The notes under the pieces were generated by a model. It was not told the DNA's origin, did no database searches, and saw nothing but the letters and a program-made list of their open reading frames with translations. The position numbers and the translations under genes were made by a program. From contig NZ_JBHSFP010000040.1 of the NCBI RefSeq assembly GCF_042654065.1, forward strand, positions 1 through 64,000: a stretch of DNA of 64,000 bases. Direction: 5' to 3'. Shown here one piece after another: positions 1 through 8,283 of the stretch. Numbering within the stretch: position 1 is the stretch's first letter; each line of letters starts with the position of its first letter. This DNA comes from Sphaerisporangium dianthi (lineage in GTDB: Bacteria; Actinomycetota; Actinomycetes; Streptosporangiales; Streptosporangiaceae).

Positions 1-2
1 CC

Positions 3-485
3 GTGACGGCCGGGCCGGCGGGCGCGCCCGGCGGCGGGCGGCGCGCGCGGTGGGCGGCGCCGGCCGCGGCCGCCCTCATTCTGTGCGCGCTCGGCGGCTG
101 CGGCGGGGCGCAGGCCGCCTCGGGCGCCCCGCCCACCGTGGAGCAGATCGCCGTCAGGACCGGGTGCACGGCCCCGCGGATGCAGGTGGACGCCAAGGAG
201 CTGCGTCAGGGCATGTGCAAGACGGCGAGAGGCCAGTACTCCGTCACGACGTTCGCCTCGGAGAAGGGCAAGCAGGAGTGGCTGGACGACGCGCTGAGCT
301 ACGGCGGCGCGTACCTGGTCGGCACCCGCTGGATCGTGCTCGGCAACACCCCGGAGATGCTGGAGCCGTTCCGGGCGACGCTCGGCGGCACGGTGCGGAT
401 GGGCGGCCACACGATGCCCTCCGGCGAGCCGATGCCGCAGGGGCACACGGCGCCCACAGGCGAGCACGAGATGCCGATGCCCTGA
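3..485 (+). CDS. putative secreted lipoprotein, unknown function
   Basis: A 160-residue protein from a GTG at the very edge of the window; the true start could lie upstream, outside the sequence. The N-terminus has a basic stretch (RRAR), a hydrophobic run (about residues 19-31) and a lipobox-like LGGC with the candidate lipidated Cys near residue 33, so I infer an exported lipoprotein. The mature part has two further Cys (in GCTAP and MCK), which could form a disulphide, and a His/Met-rich tail (GGHTMPSGEPMPQGHTAPTG) that might bind metal. I do not recognise the family. It is convergent with the molybdate operon. Confidence 0.6.
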   Translation: MTAGPAGAPGGGRRARWAAPAAAALILCALGGCGGAQAASGAPPTVEQIAVRTGCTAPRMQVDAKELRQGMCKTARGQYSVTTFASEKGKQEWLDDALSYGGAYLVGTRWIVLGNTPEMLEPFRATLGGTVRMGGHTMPSGEPMPQGHTAPTGEHEMPMP

Positions 486-555
486 ACGCCGGGGCTGTCG
501 CCGTTCGTCCCGGCGGCCGGCCGAGGGACGTGGCGGCGCCGGCGGGGCCGGGGCG

Positions 556-1587
556 TCATGCCGGGTAGGCGTGGGTCTCGGTGGCCTTGACCGAGGCCCA
601 GATGACCTGGCCCGAGGTCAGGCCGAGGTCGGCCAGCGCGGCGGGGGTGATGTCGGCGAAAGCCGTGATCGTGCCTTCCAGGTGGACGCGCACGTTGTCG
701 CCGTGCCGTTCGATGCCGCCGATCGTGGCCTGCCAGAGGTTGCGCGGGCTGCCGTCGGGCCGTGCCCGGTACAGGGCCACCGCGGCCGGGGAGAAGGCCA
801 GGAACGCGGGCCCCTTGAGGTGTTCCGCGACGGTGAACGCCACCTCGCCGATCGTGACCTGGCGGCCGTCGGCGGTGCCGCGGTGGAGGTTGAGCCCGAC
901 CAGCCGGGCGACGTAGTCGGTGCGCGGGCGGCGGGCCACCTCGGCCGGTGTGCCCTGCTGGACGATCGCGCCGTTCTCGATGACGACCAGCCGGTCGGCG
1001 AGCACCATGGCCTCAAGGGGGTCGTGGGTGACAAGGACGGTCGCGCCGTCGAAGTCGGCCAGGTGGCGGCGCAGCTCGGAGCGGATCTGAAGGCGGGTGT
1101 GGGCGTCGAGGGCGGCGAGCGGCTCGTCGAGCAGCAGCAGGCGGGGCCGCACGGCCAGCGCCCGGGCCAGGGCGACCCGCTGGGCCTGACCGCCCGACAG
1201 CTGCCGGGGGCGGGCCGCGGCGTGATCGGCCAGGCCGACCCGCTCCAGCCAGTCGCGCGCCGCCCTGCGGGCCTCGGCCTTCCCCGCGCCGTGGCAGCGC
1301 GGCCCGAACGCGACGTTGTCCAGGGCGGACAGGTGCGGGAACAGCAGGTAGTCCTGGAAGACCATTCCGATGGGACGGGCCTCGGCCGGCAGGTCGTGCA
1401 GCGGGGCGCCGTCCAGGGTGATGTGGCCGCCGGCCAGGCCGCCGAGCCCGGCCAGGGCGCGCAGGGCGGTGGTCTTGCCGGCGCCGTTCGGGCCGAGCAG
1501 GGCGACGACCTCGCCCGCGGCGACCGCCAGCTCGATGTCCAGCCGGAATCTCCGCCGGGCGACGACCAGGCGGGCGGTGAGGGTCAT
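556..1587 (-). CDS. modC: molybdate ABC transporter ATP-binding protein
   Basis: The 343-residue ATPase of a molybdate importer. Visible motifs are Walker A GPNGAGKTT, signature LSGGQAQRVALARAL, Walker B LLLLDEPLAALD and H-loop TVLVTHDP, followed by a C-terminal TOBE (Mop) domain of about 100 residues, typical of ModC and CysA-type ATPases. The start is the ATG at 1587, overlapping the modB stop in an ATGA junction; longer readings in this frame only extend antisense-like Arg-rich sequence. It is the last gene of the leftward regulator-modA-modB-modC operon. Tungstate or sulfate are possible alternative substrates, but the TOBE regulator at the operon head favours molybdate. Confidence 0.93.
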   Translation of the reverse strand: MTLTARLVVARRRFRLDIELAVAAGEVVALLGPNGAGKTTALRALAGLGGLAGGHITLDGAPLHDLPAEARPIGMVFQDYLLFPHLSALDNVAFGPRCHGAGKAEARRAARDWLERVGLADHAAARPRQLSGGQAQRVALARALAVRPRLLLLDEPLAALDAHTRLQIRSELRRHLADFDGATVLVTHDPLEAMVLADRLVVIENGAIVQQGTPAEVARRPRTDYVARLVGLNLHRGTADGRQVTIGEVAFTVAEHLKGPAFLAFSPAAVALYRARPDGSPRNLWQATIGGIERHGDNVRVHLEGTITAFADITPAALADLGLTSGQVIWASVKATETHAYPA

Positions 1588-2426
1588 GGGCTGTTCACCC
1601 ACCGGTCCCGAAGGGTGGCCAGGATGATCACGGAGACGGCGAGCAGGACGAGGCTGAGCACGATGGCGGCCTCGGGGTCGGTCTCCAGGGCGAGGTAGAC
1701 GGCCAGCGGCATGGTCTGGGTGGTGCCGGGGAAGTTGCCGGCGAAGGTGATGGTGGCGCCGAACTCCCCGAGCGCCCTGGCCCAGCACAGCACGGCCCCG
1801 GCGACCACCCCGGGCGCCACCAGGGGCAGCGTGACGCGCCGGAAGACGACCCAGCGGGAGGCGCCCAGCGTGGCCGCGGCCTCCTCGAACCGCTGGTCGG
1901 CGGCGCGCAGCGCCCCTTCGACGCTGATGACGAGGAACGGCATCGCGACGAACGCCTCGGCGATGACGACGCCCGCGGTGGTGAAGGGCAGCGTCACGCC
2001 GAAGGCGGCCTCCAGCCATCGCCCGGCCACGCCTCGCCGGCCGAGCACCAGCAGCAGCGCGACGCCGCCGACCACCGGCGGCAGCACCAGAGGGACGGTG
2101 ACCAGCGCGCGGACCAGCCGCCGGCCGGGAAAGCGCACGCGGGCCAGCAGCCACGCCAGCGGCACCCCGAGCAGCAGGCACACCGCCATGGCGAGCGTGG
2201 CGGTGATCAGCGACAGCCGCAGCGCCCGCAGCACCTGTGGCTCGACCAGCCGCTGCGGCAGCGTCGGCCAGGGCGCGCGGATCAGCAGCCCGGCGAGCGG
2301 CAGCACCAGGAAGACCAGCCCCAGTACGGCGGGCACCACCAGCACCCAGGGCAGGCGGCCCGCGACCGCGCCCGTCGCGGGATGGTCCGGGCCGCTGTGC
2401 GGAGGTGCGGGCGTGGTGGAGGTCAT
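1584..2426 (-). CDS. modB: molybdate ABC transporter permease
   Basis: A 280-residue integral membrane permease with about six hydrophobic segments and the binding-protein-dependent transport fold. The cytoplasmic EAA-type loop that contacts ModC is visible as EEAAATLGASRWVVFRRVTLP. Length and order match ModB. ATG at 2426 lies four bases after the modA stop (2431), and its own stop overlaps modC by four bases, so all three genes are translationally coupled. Confidence 0.93.
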   Translation of the reverse strand: MTSTTPAPPHSGPDHPATGAVAGRLPWVLVVPAVLGLVFLVLPLAGLLIRAPWPTLPQRLVEPQVLRALRLSLITATLAMAVCLLLGVPLAWLLARVRFPGRRLVRALVTVPLVLPPVVGGVALLLVLGRRGVAGRWLEAAFGVTLPFTTAGVVIAEAFVAMPFLVISVEGALRAADQRFEEAAATLGASRWVVFRRVTLPLVAPGVVAGAVLCWARALGEFGATITFAGNFPGTTQTMPLAVYLALETDPEAAIVLSLVLLAVSVIILATLRDRWVNSP

Positions 2427-2430
2427 CGGG

Positions 2431-3228
2431 TCAGGGCGTCTCGAAGCCGGCCCTGCTCAGCACATCCCTGCCCTGGGCCGACAGCACCAGCTCGACGAAC
2501 CGCCGGGCCGGCCCGGGCGCGGGGGCCCTGGTCAAGGTCGCGATCGGGTAGTCGTTGACCGCCTTGCCTGCCTCGGGGAAGGCGATGCCCTCGGCCTTGT
2601 CACCGGCGGCGAGCACGTCGGTGGTGTACACCAGGGCGGCGTCCACCTCCCCGAGCTCGACCTTGGTGAGGGTGGCCTTGACGTCCTGCTCCAGCGTGAC
2701 CGGTTCGACCGTGAGGGCCGCCGCCTCCAGCGCCTTGACCGCCGCGGCGCCGCACGGCACCTGCCGCGCGCACAGCGCGACCTTGACCTTCGGGTCGGCC
2801 AGGTCATCGAGCTCGTCGACCTTGGCCGGGTTGCCGGCGGGGACGGCGATCTGGAGCCTGTTGCGCGCGAACGTCGTCGGGGTGCCCGCGAGTGAGGCGT
2901 CGGTGACGGTCTTCATGGTGGCGGGGCTGGCCGCGGCGAACACGTCCGCGGGGGCGCCCTGGGTGATCTGCTGGGCCAGCGTGGCGCTGGAGCCGAAGTT
3001 GAACCTCACCGTCGTGCCGGGGTGGGCCGCCTCGAACGTCTTGCCGAGCTCGGTGAAGGTGCCGGTCAGCGACGCGGCCGCGAACACGGTCACCTCCTCG
3101 GCGTCACCGCCGGCGGCGGGGGCGGACGCCTGTGTGCCGGCCGGCCGGCCGGAGCCGCAGCCGGCCGTCCCGGCGATCGCGAGCGCGGCGGGAAGGACGA
3201 TGGCCCATCGGGAGAAGCGCGTGACCAA
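2431..3228 (-). CDS. modA: molybdate-binding lipoprotein
   Basis: A 265-residue periplasmic-type binding protein. The lipoprotein signal ends at a lipobox (TAGC, Cys about residue 24). The mature part starts with the ModA hallmark VFAAASLTGTFTELGKTFE and has FNFGSSATLAQQITQGAPADVFAAAS, the anion-binding Ser/Thr regions of the family. The start is a TTG at 3228, chosen because a GAGGAG ribosome site sits five bases upstream and no ATG or GTG fits better. The gap to the upstream regulator is 13 bases, which supports one operon. Confidence 0.92.
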   Translation of the reverse strand: MVTRFSRWAIVLPAALAIAGTAGCGSGRPAGTQASAPAAGGDAEEVTVFAAASLTGTFTELGKTFEAAHPGTTVRFNFGSSATLAQQITQGAPADVFAAASPATMKTVTDASLAGTPTTFARNRLQIAVPAGNPAKVDELDDLADPKVKVALCARQVPCGAAAVKALEAAALTVEPVTLEQDVKATLTKVELGEVDAALVYTTDVLAAGDKAEGIAFPEAGKAVNDYPIATLTRAPAPGPARRFVELVLSAQGRDVLSRAGFETP

Positions 3229-3241
3229 GGGGACTCCTCAC

Positions 3242-3652
3242 CTAGCCGCCGGCCACGCGTTCGTGGCCGGGGATCTCGACGACGACGTTCGTGGACTTGA
3301 TCACGGCGACCGCCACCACCCCCGGCGCGAGGCCGAGTTCGTCCGCGGCCTGGCGGCTCATCAGCGACACCACCCGGAACGGCCCGGCGGCGATCTCCAC
3401 TTGCGCCATCACCGCGTCGCGGATCACCTCGGTGACGATGCCGCGGAAGCGGTTGCGCGCCGATGAGCGTCCGCCGTCGCCGTCCGTCTCGACCTGGTCG
3501 CGGGCGAAGGCGGCGAGATCGGCGCCGTCCACCCGCCGATGGCCGTGCTCGTCCCGCTCGGCCGCCAGCCGCCCGGCGTCCACCCACCGGCGCACGGTGT
3601 CGGAGCTGACCCCGAGCAGCGCGGCGGCCTCGCTGATCCGAAACGTCGTCAC
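3242..3652 (-). CDS. HTH-TOBE molybdate-responsive regulator or molybdenum-pterin-binding protein
   Basis: A 136-residue two-domain protein. Residues 3-55 form a MerR/excisionase-like helix-turn-helix (RISEAAALLGVSSDTVRRWVDAGRL); residues about 66-132 form a TOBE/Mop domain (SARNRFRGIVTEVIRDAVMAQVEI), which in relatives binds molybdate. It starts at a GTG just after a GAAGG stretch and heads the mod operon. I infer that it senses intracellular molybdate and controls modABC in place of classical ModE; small HTH-TOBE proteins next to mod genes are common in actinobacteria. Confidence 0.85.
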   Translation of the reverse strand: MTTFRISEAAALLGVSSDTVRRWVDAGRLAAERDEHGHRRVDGADLAAFARDQVETDGDGGRSSARNRFRGIVTEVIRDAVMAQVEIAAGPFRVVSLMSRQAADELGLAPGVVAVAVIKSTNVVVEIPGHERVAGG

Positions 3653-3795
3653 AAGCCTTCACCCTACCCCTCGCACATTCCACCCTGAATACCCTTTTTT
3701 CGCCGCAGAAGCGAGCCCCACCCGTCCGAACAGCCGGTCACCATGGGGCGCGATGGGTGATATGCGTTTAAGGCGTTGAATGAGACGATGCCTAG

Positions 3796-4593
3796 ATGGA
3801 CATCCGGAGCAGGAACAACGTCGTGGTGACGGGAAGACGCGGAGCACCGGTCGTCATGCTGGCGCACGGCTTCGGCTGCGACCAGAACCTCTGGCGGCTG
3901 GTGGCGCCCACGCTGGCCGAGGAGTTCGAGGTCGTCCTGTTCGACTACGTCGGCTCCGGCCGGTCCGACCTGTCGGCCTGGCGCGAGGAGCGCTACGCGT
4001 CCCTGGACGGCTACGCCCAGGACGTCCTGGACGTCTGCCAGGAGCTCGACCTGCGCGACGTGGTGTTCGTGGGTCACTCGGTGAGCGCCATGGTCGGGGT
4101 GCTGGCCGCGGACCGCGAGCCCGCGCGGTTCGGCAGGCTGGTGCTGCTGGTGCCGTCGCCGTGCTACATCGACGACGGGGAGTACCGCGGCGGGTTCAGC
4201 GCCGGCGACATCGGCGAGCTGCTCGAGTCGCTGGAGGACAACTACCTCGGCTGGTCCGGGGCGATGGCCCCCGTCATCATGGGCAACCCCGAGCGGCCCG
4301 AGCTGGCCGAGGAGCTCGCCGGCGCGTTCTGCCGCACCGACCCGGCGATCGCCCGGGTGTTCGCGCGCGCCACCTTCCTGTCCGACAGCCGGGCCGACCT
4401 GGCGACGGTGAAGGTCCCGGCGTTGATCCTCGAGTGCGAGCAGGACGTGATCGCCCCGCGCGAGGTGGGCGCGTACGTGCACGCGGCGATCCCCGGCAGC
4501 CGCCTGGTCACGCTCGACGCGATCGGCCACTGCCCGCAGCTGAGCGCGCCCGAGGCCACGGCCGGGGCCATCGCGAGCTTCGCCCGCGGCTGA
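3796..4593 (+). CDS. RsbQ-like alpha/beta hydrolase
   Basis: A 265-residue alpha/beta hydrolase close to Bacillus subtilis RsbQ. The catalytic triad reads Ser95 (GHSVSAM), Asp217 (ECEQDVIAP) and His245 (AIGHCPQ), nearly the same positions as in RsbQ. RsbQ makes an unknown small signal that activates the PAS domain of phosphatase RsbP in energy stress. Here the next gene overlaps in TGATG and encodes exactly such a PAS-PP2C protein, which supports the assignment strongly. No anti-sigma or anti-anti-sigma gene is adjacent, so the downstream target is not visible. Confidence 0.85.
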   Translation: MDIRSRNNVVVTGRRGAPVVMLAHGFGCDQNLWRLVAPTLAEEFEVVLFDYVGSGRSDLSAWREERYASLDGYAQDVLDVCQELDLRDVVFVGHSVSAMVGVLAADREPARFGRLVLLVPSPCYIDDGEYRGGFSAGDIGELLESLEDNYLGWSGAMAPVIMGNPERPELAEELAGAFCRTDPAIARVFARATFLSDSRADLATVKVPALILECEQDVIAPREVGAYVHAAIPGSRLVTLDAIGHCPQLSAPEATAGAIASFARG

Positions 4594-5810
4594 TGCGGGG
4601 CTCCGGGCTGACGGACACGGCATTCGCGGCGTTGCTCGAGGACAGCGCCGCGGAGCTCTACGAGGACGCCCCGTGCGGCTACCTGTCCACGCTCCTCGAC
4701 GGGCGCATCGCCAAGGTCAACCGGACGCTGCTCGGCTGGCTCGGCTACGAGCGGGACCAGGTCGTGGGCCGCATGTCCTTCTCCGACCTGCTGACGGTCG
4801 GGGGAAGGCTCTACCACGAGACCCACTTCGCCCCGCTGCTGCGCATGCAGGGCGAGATCCGCGGCATCGCGCTGGAGATGAGGGCCGCCGGCGGCGAGCG
4901 GCTGCCGGTCCTGGTCACCTCGGTGGTGAAGACCGGCGCGGGCGGACGGCCGCTGCTGATCCGCGCCACGGTGTTCGACGCCCGCGACCGCCGGGCCTAC
5001 GAAAGAGAGCTGCTGCGCGCCCGGCAGGAGGCCGACCGGGACCGCGAGCGGCTGCAGCGCGTGGTGGCCACGCTGCAGCGGAGCCTGCTGCCCCCGTCTC
5101 TGCCCGAGGTCGCGGGGCTCGACGCGGTCGCGCACTACCACACGGCCTCGCCCGACAACCTGGGCGGCGACTTCTACGACCTGTTCCCGCTGGGCGACGG
5201 CCGGTGGGGCTTCTTCCTCGGGGACGTGTGCGGCAAGGGGCCGGAGGCGGCGGCGGTGACCTCGCTGACCCGGTACACGCTGCGCGCCGCCGCGCTGCAC
5301 GACCCCCGGCCGGTGGGGATGCTGGAGATCCTGGACACGGCCCTCCGGGAGGCCGTCGGGACGGGGGAGCGGTACTGCACGGTCATCGTCGGCACGCTGA
5401 CCCCGGAGGGCGACGCCTTCGCCGTCACCGTGGCCGGCGGCGGGCACCCTCCGGCGCTGCTGCTGCGCGCGGAAGGCGAGGCCCGCTACCTGCCCACCGT
5501 GGGCGGCATGCTGGTCGGCGTCCTCCCCCGCCCGTCCTTCGTCTCGGCGGAGGCGCGCCTGCGGCCGGGCGACACGCTGCTGCTGTACACCGACGGGCTC
5601 CTCGACGCGCGCACCGGCGCCGGCCAGGAGCGTTTCGGCCCCGATGCGCTGTTGTCGTTCGCCGGGCGGACGGCCCCGGCGCCGGCCGCCGCCGCGGTCG
5701 AGGCCGTGGTGGGCCTGCTCGCGGGGTTCGGCGCGGGTCTCGACGACGACACCGCCCTGCTGGCGCTCGGCGTGCCCGCCGCCGCGGCCGCGGAAGGCTC
5801 CCCCGGCTGA
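4593..5810 (+). CDS. RsbP-like PAS-domain PP2C serine phosphatase
   Basis: A 405-residue protein: PAS sensor (about residues 25-130, LLGWLGYERDQVVGR), a short coiled coil rich in Arg/Glu (about 133-165), then a SpoIIE/RsbU-type PP2C domain with the metal-binding patches GGDFYDLF, FFLGDVCGKGPEAA, TVAGGGHPPALLL and LLYTDGLLDAR, ending with DDDTALLAL. The start is the ATG overlapping the stop of the RsbQ-like gene (TGATG). By family it should dephosphorylate an anti-sigma antagonist such as RsbV in response to the partner hydrolase. Longer in-frame readings upstream are antisense noise to the hydrolase gene. Confidence 0.87.
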   Translation: MRGSGLTDTAFAALLEDSAAELYEDAPCGYLSTLLDGRIAKVNRTLLGWLGYERDQVVGRMSFSDLLTVGGRLYHETHFAPLLRMQGEIRGIALEMRAAGGERLPVLVTSVVKTGAGGRPLLIRATVFDARDRRAYERELLRARQEADRDRERLQRVVATLQRSLLPPSLPEVAGLDAVAHYHTASPDNLGGDFYDLFPLGDGRWGFFLGDVCGKGPEAAAVTSLTRYTLRAAALHDPRPVGMLEILDTALREAVGTGERYCTVIVGTLTPEGDAFAVTVAGGGHPPALLLRAEGEARYLPTVGGMLVGVLPRPSFVSAEARLRPGDTLLLYTDGLLDARTGAGQERFGPDALLSFAGRTAPAPAAAAVEAVVGLLAGFGAGLDDDTALLALGVPAAAAAEGSPG

Positions 5811-5883
5811 CTGACGCGCGCCCGCACCGCCCGGCACCGCGGCCCGTGGCCGGGCCGATGCCGTGCCGGCGCCGCGGCCCAGG

Positions 5884-6075
5884 TCAGACGATGGACAGGG
5901 CGCCCGACGGGCAGACCTGCACCGCGCGGCCGGCCGCCGCCTCGTCCTTCGCGGCCGGCTCCTCGGTCAGGAGGAGCACGGTGCCGTCTTCCTCGCTCTG
6001 GTCGAACACCTCGGGGGCGGTCAGAGCGCACATGCCGGCTCCGACGCAACGCTCGGTATCCGCTTTGATCCGCAT
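5884..6075 (-). CDS. [3Fe-4S] ferredoxin, P450 redox partner
   Basis: A 63-residue ferredoxin of the actinomycete type that feeds cytochromes P450. Ligand motif CVGAGMC near the start and CPSGAL near the end give three Cys in the usual places, with Ala in the second-Cys position, so a [3Fe-4S] cluster is expected. It starts 12 bases after the P450 stop and is clearly co-transcribed with it. No ferredoxin reductase is encoded nearby, so a shared reductase is needed. Confidence 0.92.
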   Translation of the reverse strand: MRIKADTERCVGAGMCALTAPEVFDQSEEDGTVLLLTEEPAAKDEAAAGRAVQVCPSGALSIV

Positions 6076-6087
6076 GACGGGAACCTC

Positions 6088-7278
6088 CTACCAGGCCACC
6101 GGCAACCGGTGCACGCCGTAGATCGCCATGTTCGAGCGCATCGCCACATCGTCGGCCGGTATGGCGAGCCGCAGGTGCGGGAAGCGCCGCAGCAGGGCCG
6201 GGTATCCGATGCGCATCTCGATGCGGGCGAGCTGCTGGCCGAGGCACTGGTGGATGCCGTGACCGAAGGCGAGATGACCCACGGCCTGCCGTCTGATGTC
6301 CAGCTTATCGGGGTCGTCGAAGCGCTCGGGATCGCGGTTGGCCGCGCCGAGGGACAGCGTCACGGCCTCCCCCTCCTTGATCATGTGGCCCGCCACCTCC
6401 ACGTCCGCGAGGGCCGCCCTGACGGGGCCGAGGTGGACGATGGTCAGGTAGCGCAGCAGCTCCTCGACGGTGCCGTCGGCCAGCGTGGGGTCCTCGCGCA
6501 GCGCGGCGAGCTGGGCGGGGTTGCGCAGCAGCGTGTAGGTGCCGAGCGCGAGCATGTTGGCCGTGGTCTCGTGGCCGGCGATGAGCAGGAGCATCGCCAC
6601 GCCGGTGATCTCCTCGCCGGTGAGCTGCCCCGTTTCGATCAGCCCGCTGATGAGGGCGTCGTCCGGCTCGGAGCGCTTGCGCGCCACCAGCTCGCCCAGG
6701 TATCCGTCGAGGTCGTCGAGCGCTCCTTGCACCTGTTCGGGCGTGGCGTCCAGGTTGAGCAGGGTGGAGGAGTAGCGCTGGAAGCGCTCGTGGTCGTCGT
6801 ACGGCACTCCCAGCAGCTCGCAGATCACCAGGGAGGGGATGGGCAGCGCGAAGGCCTGGACCAGGTCGGCGGGCGCGCCGAGGCGCTCCATCTCGTCGAG
6901 CCGGTCGGCGGTGATCTTCTCGACCCGCGGTTCGAGCTGCTTCATGCGGCGGACGGTGAACTGACCGGTCAGCAGCTTGCGGAAGCGGGTGTGCTCGGGC
7001 GGGTCATCCCGCAGGAAGAACCCCGGACGCCGGCGGGCCTGGGACAGCCTCTGGTTGATCGGTGGGTGCAGCAGCTCCAGGCGGGTGCTGAAGCGGGGGT
7101 CGGCGAGGATCGCGCGCGCGGCGGGGTAGCCGGTCACCAGCCAGCCGACGTGGCCGTCGGCGTAGAGCATCGGGCGCAGCGGGTCCTCCTCACGCCAGCG
7201 TCCGAAGGACTCGGGGGGATCGAGGGGAGTCTCGCGGGTCAGCGGGAAGGTCACCGGTTGGGATGCGGCGTTGGGCAT
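6088..7278 (-). CDS. cytochrome P450
   Basis: A 396-residue bacterial class I P450. The I-helix oxygen-activation motif is LIAGHETT, the K-helix ExxR is EELLRY, and the heme loop is FGHGIHQCLGQ with Cys345 as thiolate ligand. The overall pattern (RDDPPEHTRFRKLL and PSLVICELLGVPYDD) resembles the CYP105 group, often xenobiotic or macrolide hydroxylases, but I cannot name a substrate. ATG at 7278 has GAGGAG seven bases upstream. It is divergent from a TetR gene, which is likely its repressor. Confidence 0.93.
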   Translation of the reverse strand: MPNAASQPVTFPLTRETPLDPPESFGRWREEDPLRPMLYADGHVGWLVTGYPAARAILADPRFSTRLELLHPPINQRLSQARRRPGFFLRDDPPEHTRFRKLLTGQFTVRRMKQLEPRVEKITADRLDEMERLGAPADLVQAFALPIPSLVICELLGVPYDDHERFQRYSSTLLNLDATPEQVQGALDDLDGYLGELVARKRSEPDDALISGLIETGQLTGEEITGVAMLLLIAGHETTANMLALGTYTLLRNPAQLAALREDPTLADGTVEELLRYLTIVHLGPVRAALADVEVAGHMIKEGEAVTLSLGAANRDPERFDDPDKLDIRRQAVGHLAFGHGIHQCLGQQLARIEMRIGYPALLRRFPHLRLAIPADDVAMRSNMAIYGVHRLPVAW

Positions 7279-7402
7279 GGACGCGCTCCTCGGAGTTGAC
7301 AGCCTCTGTTACGAAACGTCGTTCTCGGTGTTCACAGAAAACAGTACCTCCTCCGATATTGCAATGGATGAAATTTATTGGCGGGTGGAGTAAAGTCCGG
7401 CC
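7279..7402. promoter_or_regulatory. divergent P450/TetR promoter region
   Basis: 124 bases between the divergent P450 and TetR genes, markedly richer in A+T than the coding DNA around it. It holds the 8-base palindrome ATTGCAAT at 7358-7365 with another CAAT...ATTG pairing up to 7380, and AACG-T-CGTT at 7315-7323. Either could be a TetR operator; the site and promoters are inferred, not proven. Confidence 0.35.
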
Positions 7403-8059
7403 ATGGCCGGTGGTCCTGGACTGAGGGAGCGCAAGAAGCTGCGCACCCGCCGCACGCTCATCGAGACCGCCGTGCGCATGTTCGAGCGGCACGGGTACGA
7501 GCGGACGACGCTGGCCGACATCGCTGCGGCCGCCGAGGTCTCCACGCGCACGTTCTTCAGCTACTTCTCCGGCAAGGAGGACGTGGTCTTCTTCGACACC
7601 CGCCCGCGGGTCGAACGCGCGCTCGGCGTCATCGCGAGCCGGCTGCCGGGAGAACCGGTGGCCGACCTGCTCCTGCGCGTCGCGAGAGAGGCGCTGCGCT
7701 TCGACACCGAGGAGGCCGAGCTCGTCCTTGAGCTTCACCCGGCGCGCACGCGGCTCATCATGTCGGTGCCCGCGCTCCAGGCCCGGGCCCTGCACCTGCT
7801 GTTCGAGGTGCAGCGCGAGCTGGCGGGCGCGCTGCTGCGGGCCTACCCCGGCGAGCTCGACCCGATCGAGGCCGGGGCGGCCATCGGCGGGTTCGTGGGA
7901 GCGGTCAAGCAGGCGGTGACGGCCGGCAGGGACAGAGGCGACCCGCCGCACCTGATGCGGGCCGCGGTCGAGCGGGGCATCGAGATCGCCCTGTACGGGG
8001 TGCGCTCGCTCGACAGGCCACGGGCAGGCGGCACCGGCCAGGCTGCCACAGAAGTGTAA
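7403..8059 (+). CDS. TetR family transcriptional regulator
   Basis: 218 residues. The N-terminal TetR helix-turn-helix (about residues 12-58) reads RRTLIETAVRMFERHGYERT followed by TLADIAAAAEVSTRTFFSYF, a textbook match. The C-terminal ligand domain is generic. Divergent placement from the P450-ferredoxin pair suggests it represses that operon and itself. The predicted ribosome site is weak (GGAG 13 bases upstream of the ATG), so the start is a reasonable but not certain choice. Confidence 0.9.
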   Translation: MAGGPGLRERKKLRTRRTLIETAVRMFERHGYERTTLADIAAAAEVSTRTFFSYFSGKEDVVFFDTRPRVERALGVIASRLPGEPVADLLLRVAREALRFDTEEAELVLELHPARTRLIMSVPALQARALHLLFEVQRELAGALLRAYPGELDPIEAGAAIGGFVGAVKQAVTAGRDRGDPPHLMRAAVERGIEIALYGVRSLDRPRAGGTGQAATEV

Positions 8060-8086
8060 CCGACCGGGCCATATCGCGAGCATTAT

Positions 8087-8110
8087 GGGCGGAATAGGTC
8101 TGATCCGCCC
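8087..8110 (+). terminator. hairpin after tetR-like gene
   Basis: GGGCGGA (8087-8093) pairs perfectly with TCCGCCC (8104-8110) over a 10-base loop, 28 bases after the TetR stop. There is no T-run, as is usual for high-GC actinomycete terminators. Function is inferred. Confidence 0.4.
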
Positions 8111-8283
8111 GTTCGGCTCGCCACCGGCCGATTTTGCGCCAAAATCATGGTCCGAGGGCGTCCGCGTGGAGATCCCTCGACCATGAAGGCCCGGCTCCCG
8201 CGGAGTCCCGCGTCAACTTCCCGGCGAAATTGCATTGCGGCGCGGCTGTTCCTGGTGTTCCGTCGCGCTGTGGGGTACATGAG

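Noticed and set aside
3780..4592. In-frame upstream extension of the PAS-PP2C gene
   Set aside because: It overlaps the whole RsbQ-like gene in another frame and its residues are low-complexity; the TGATG junction gives a clean start at 4593.
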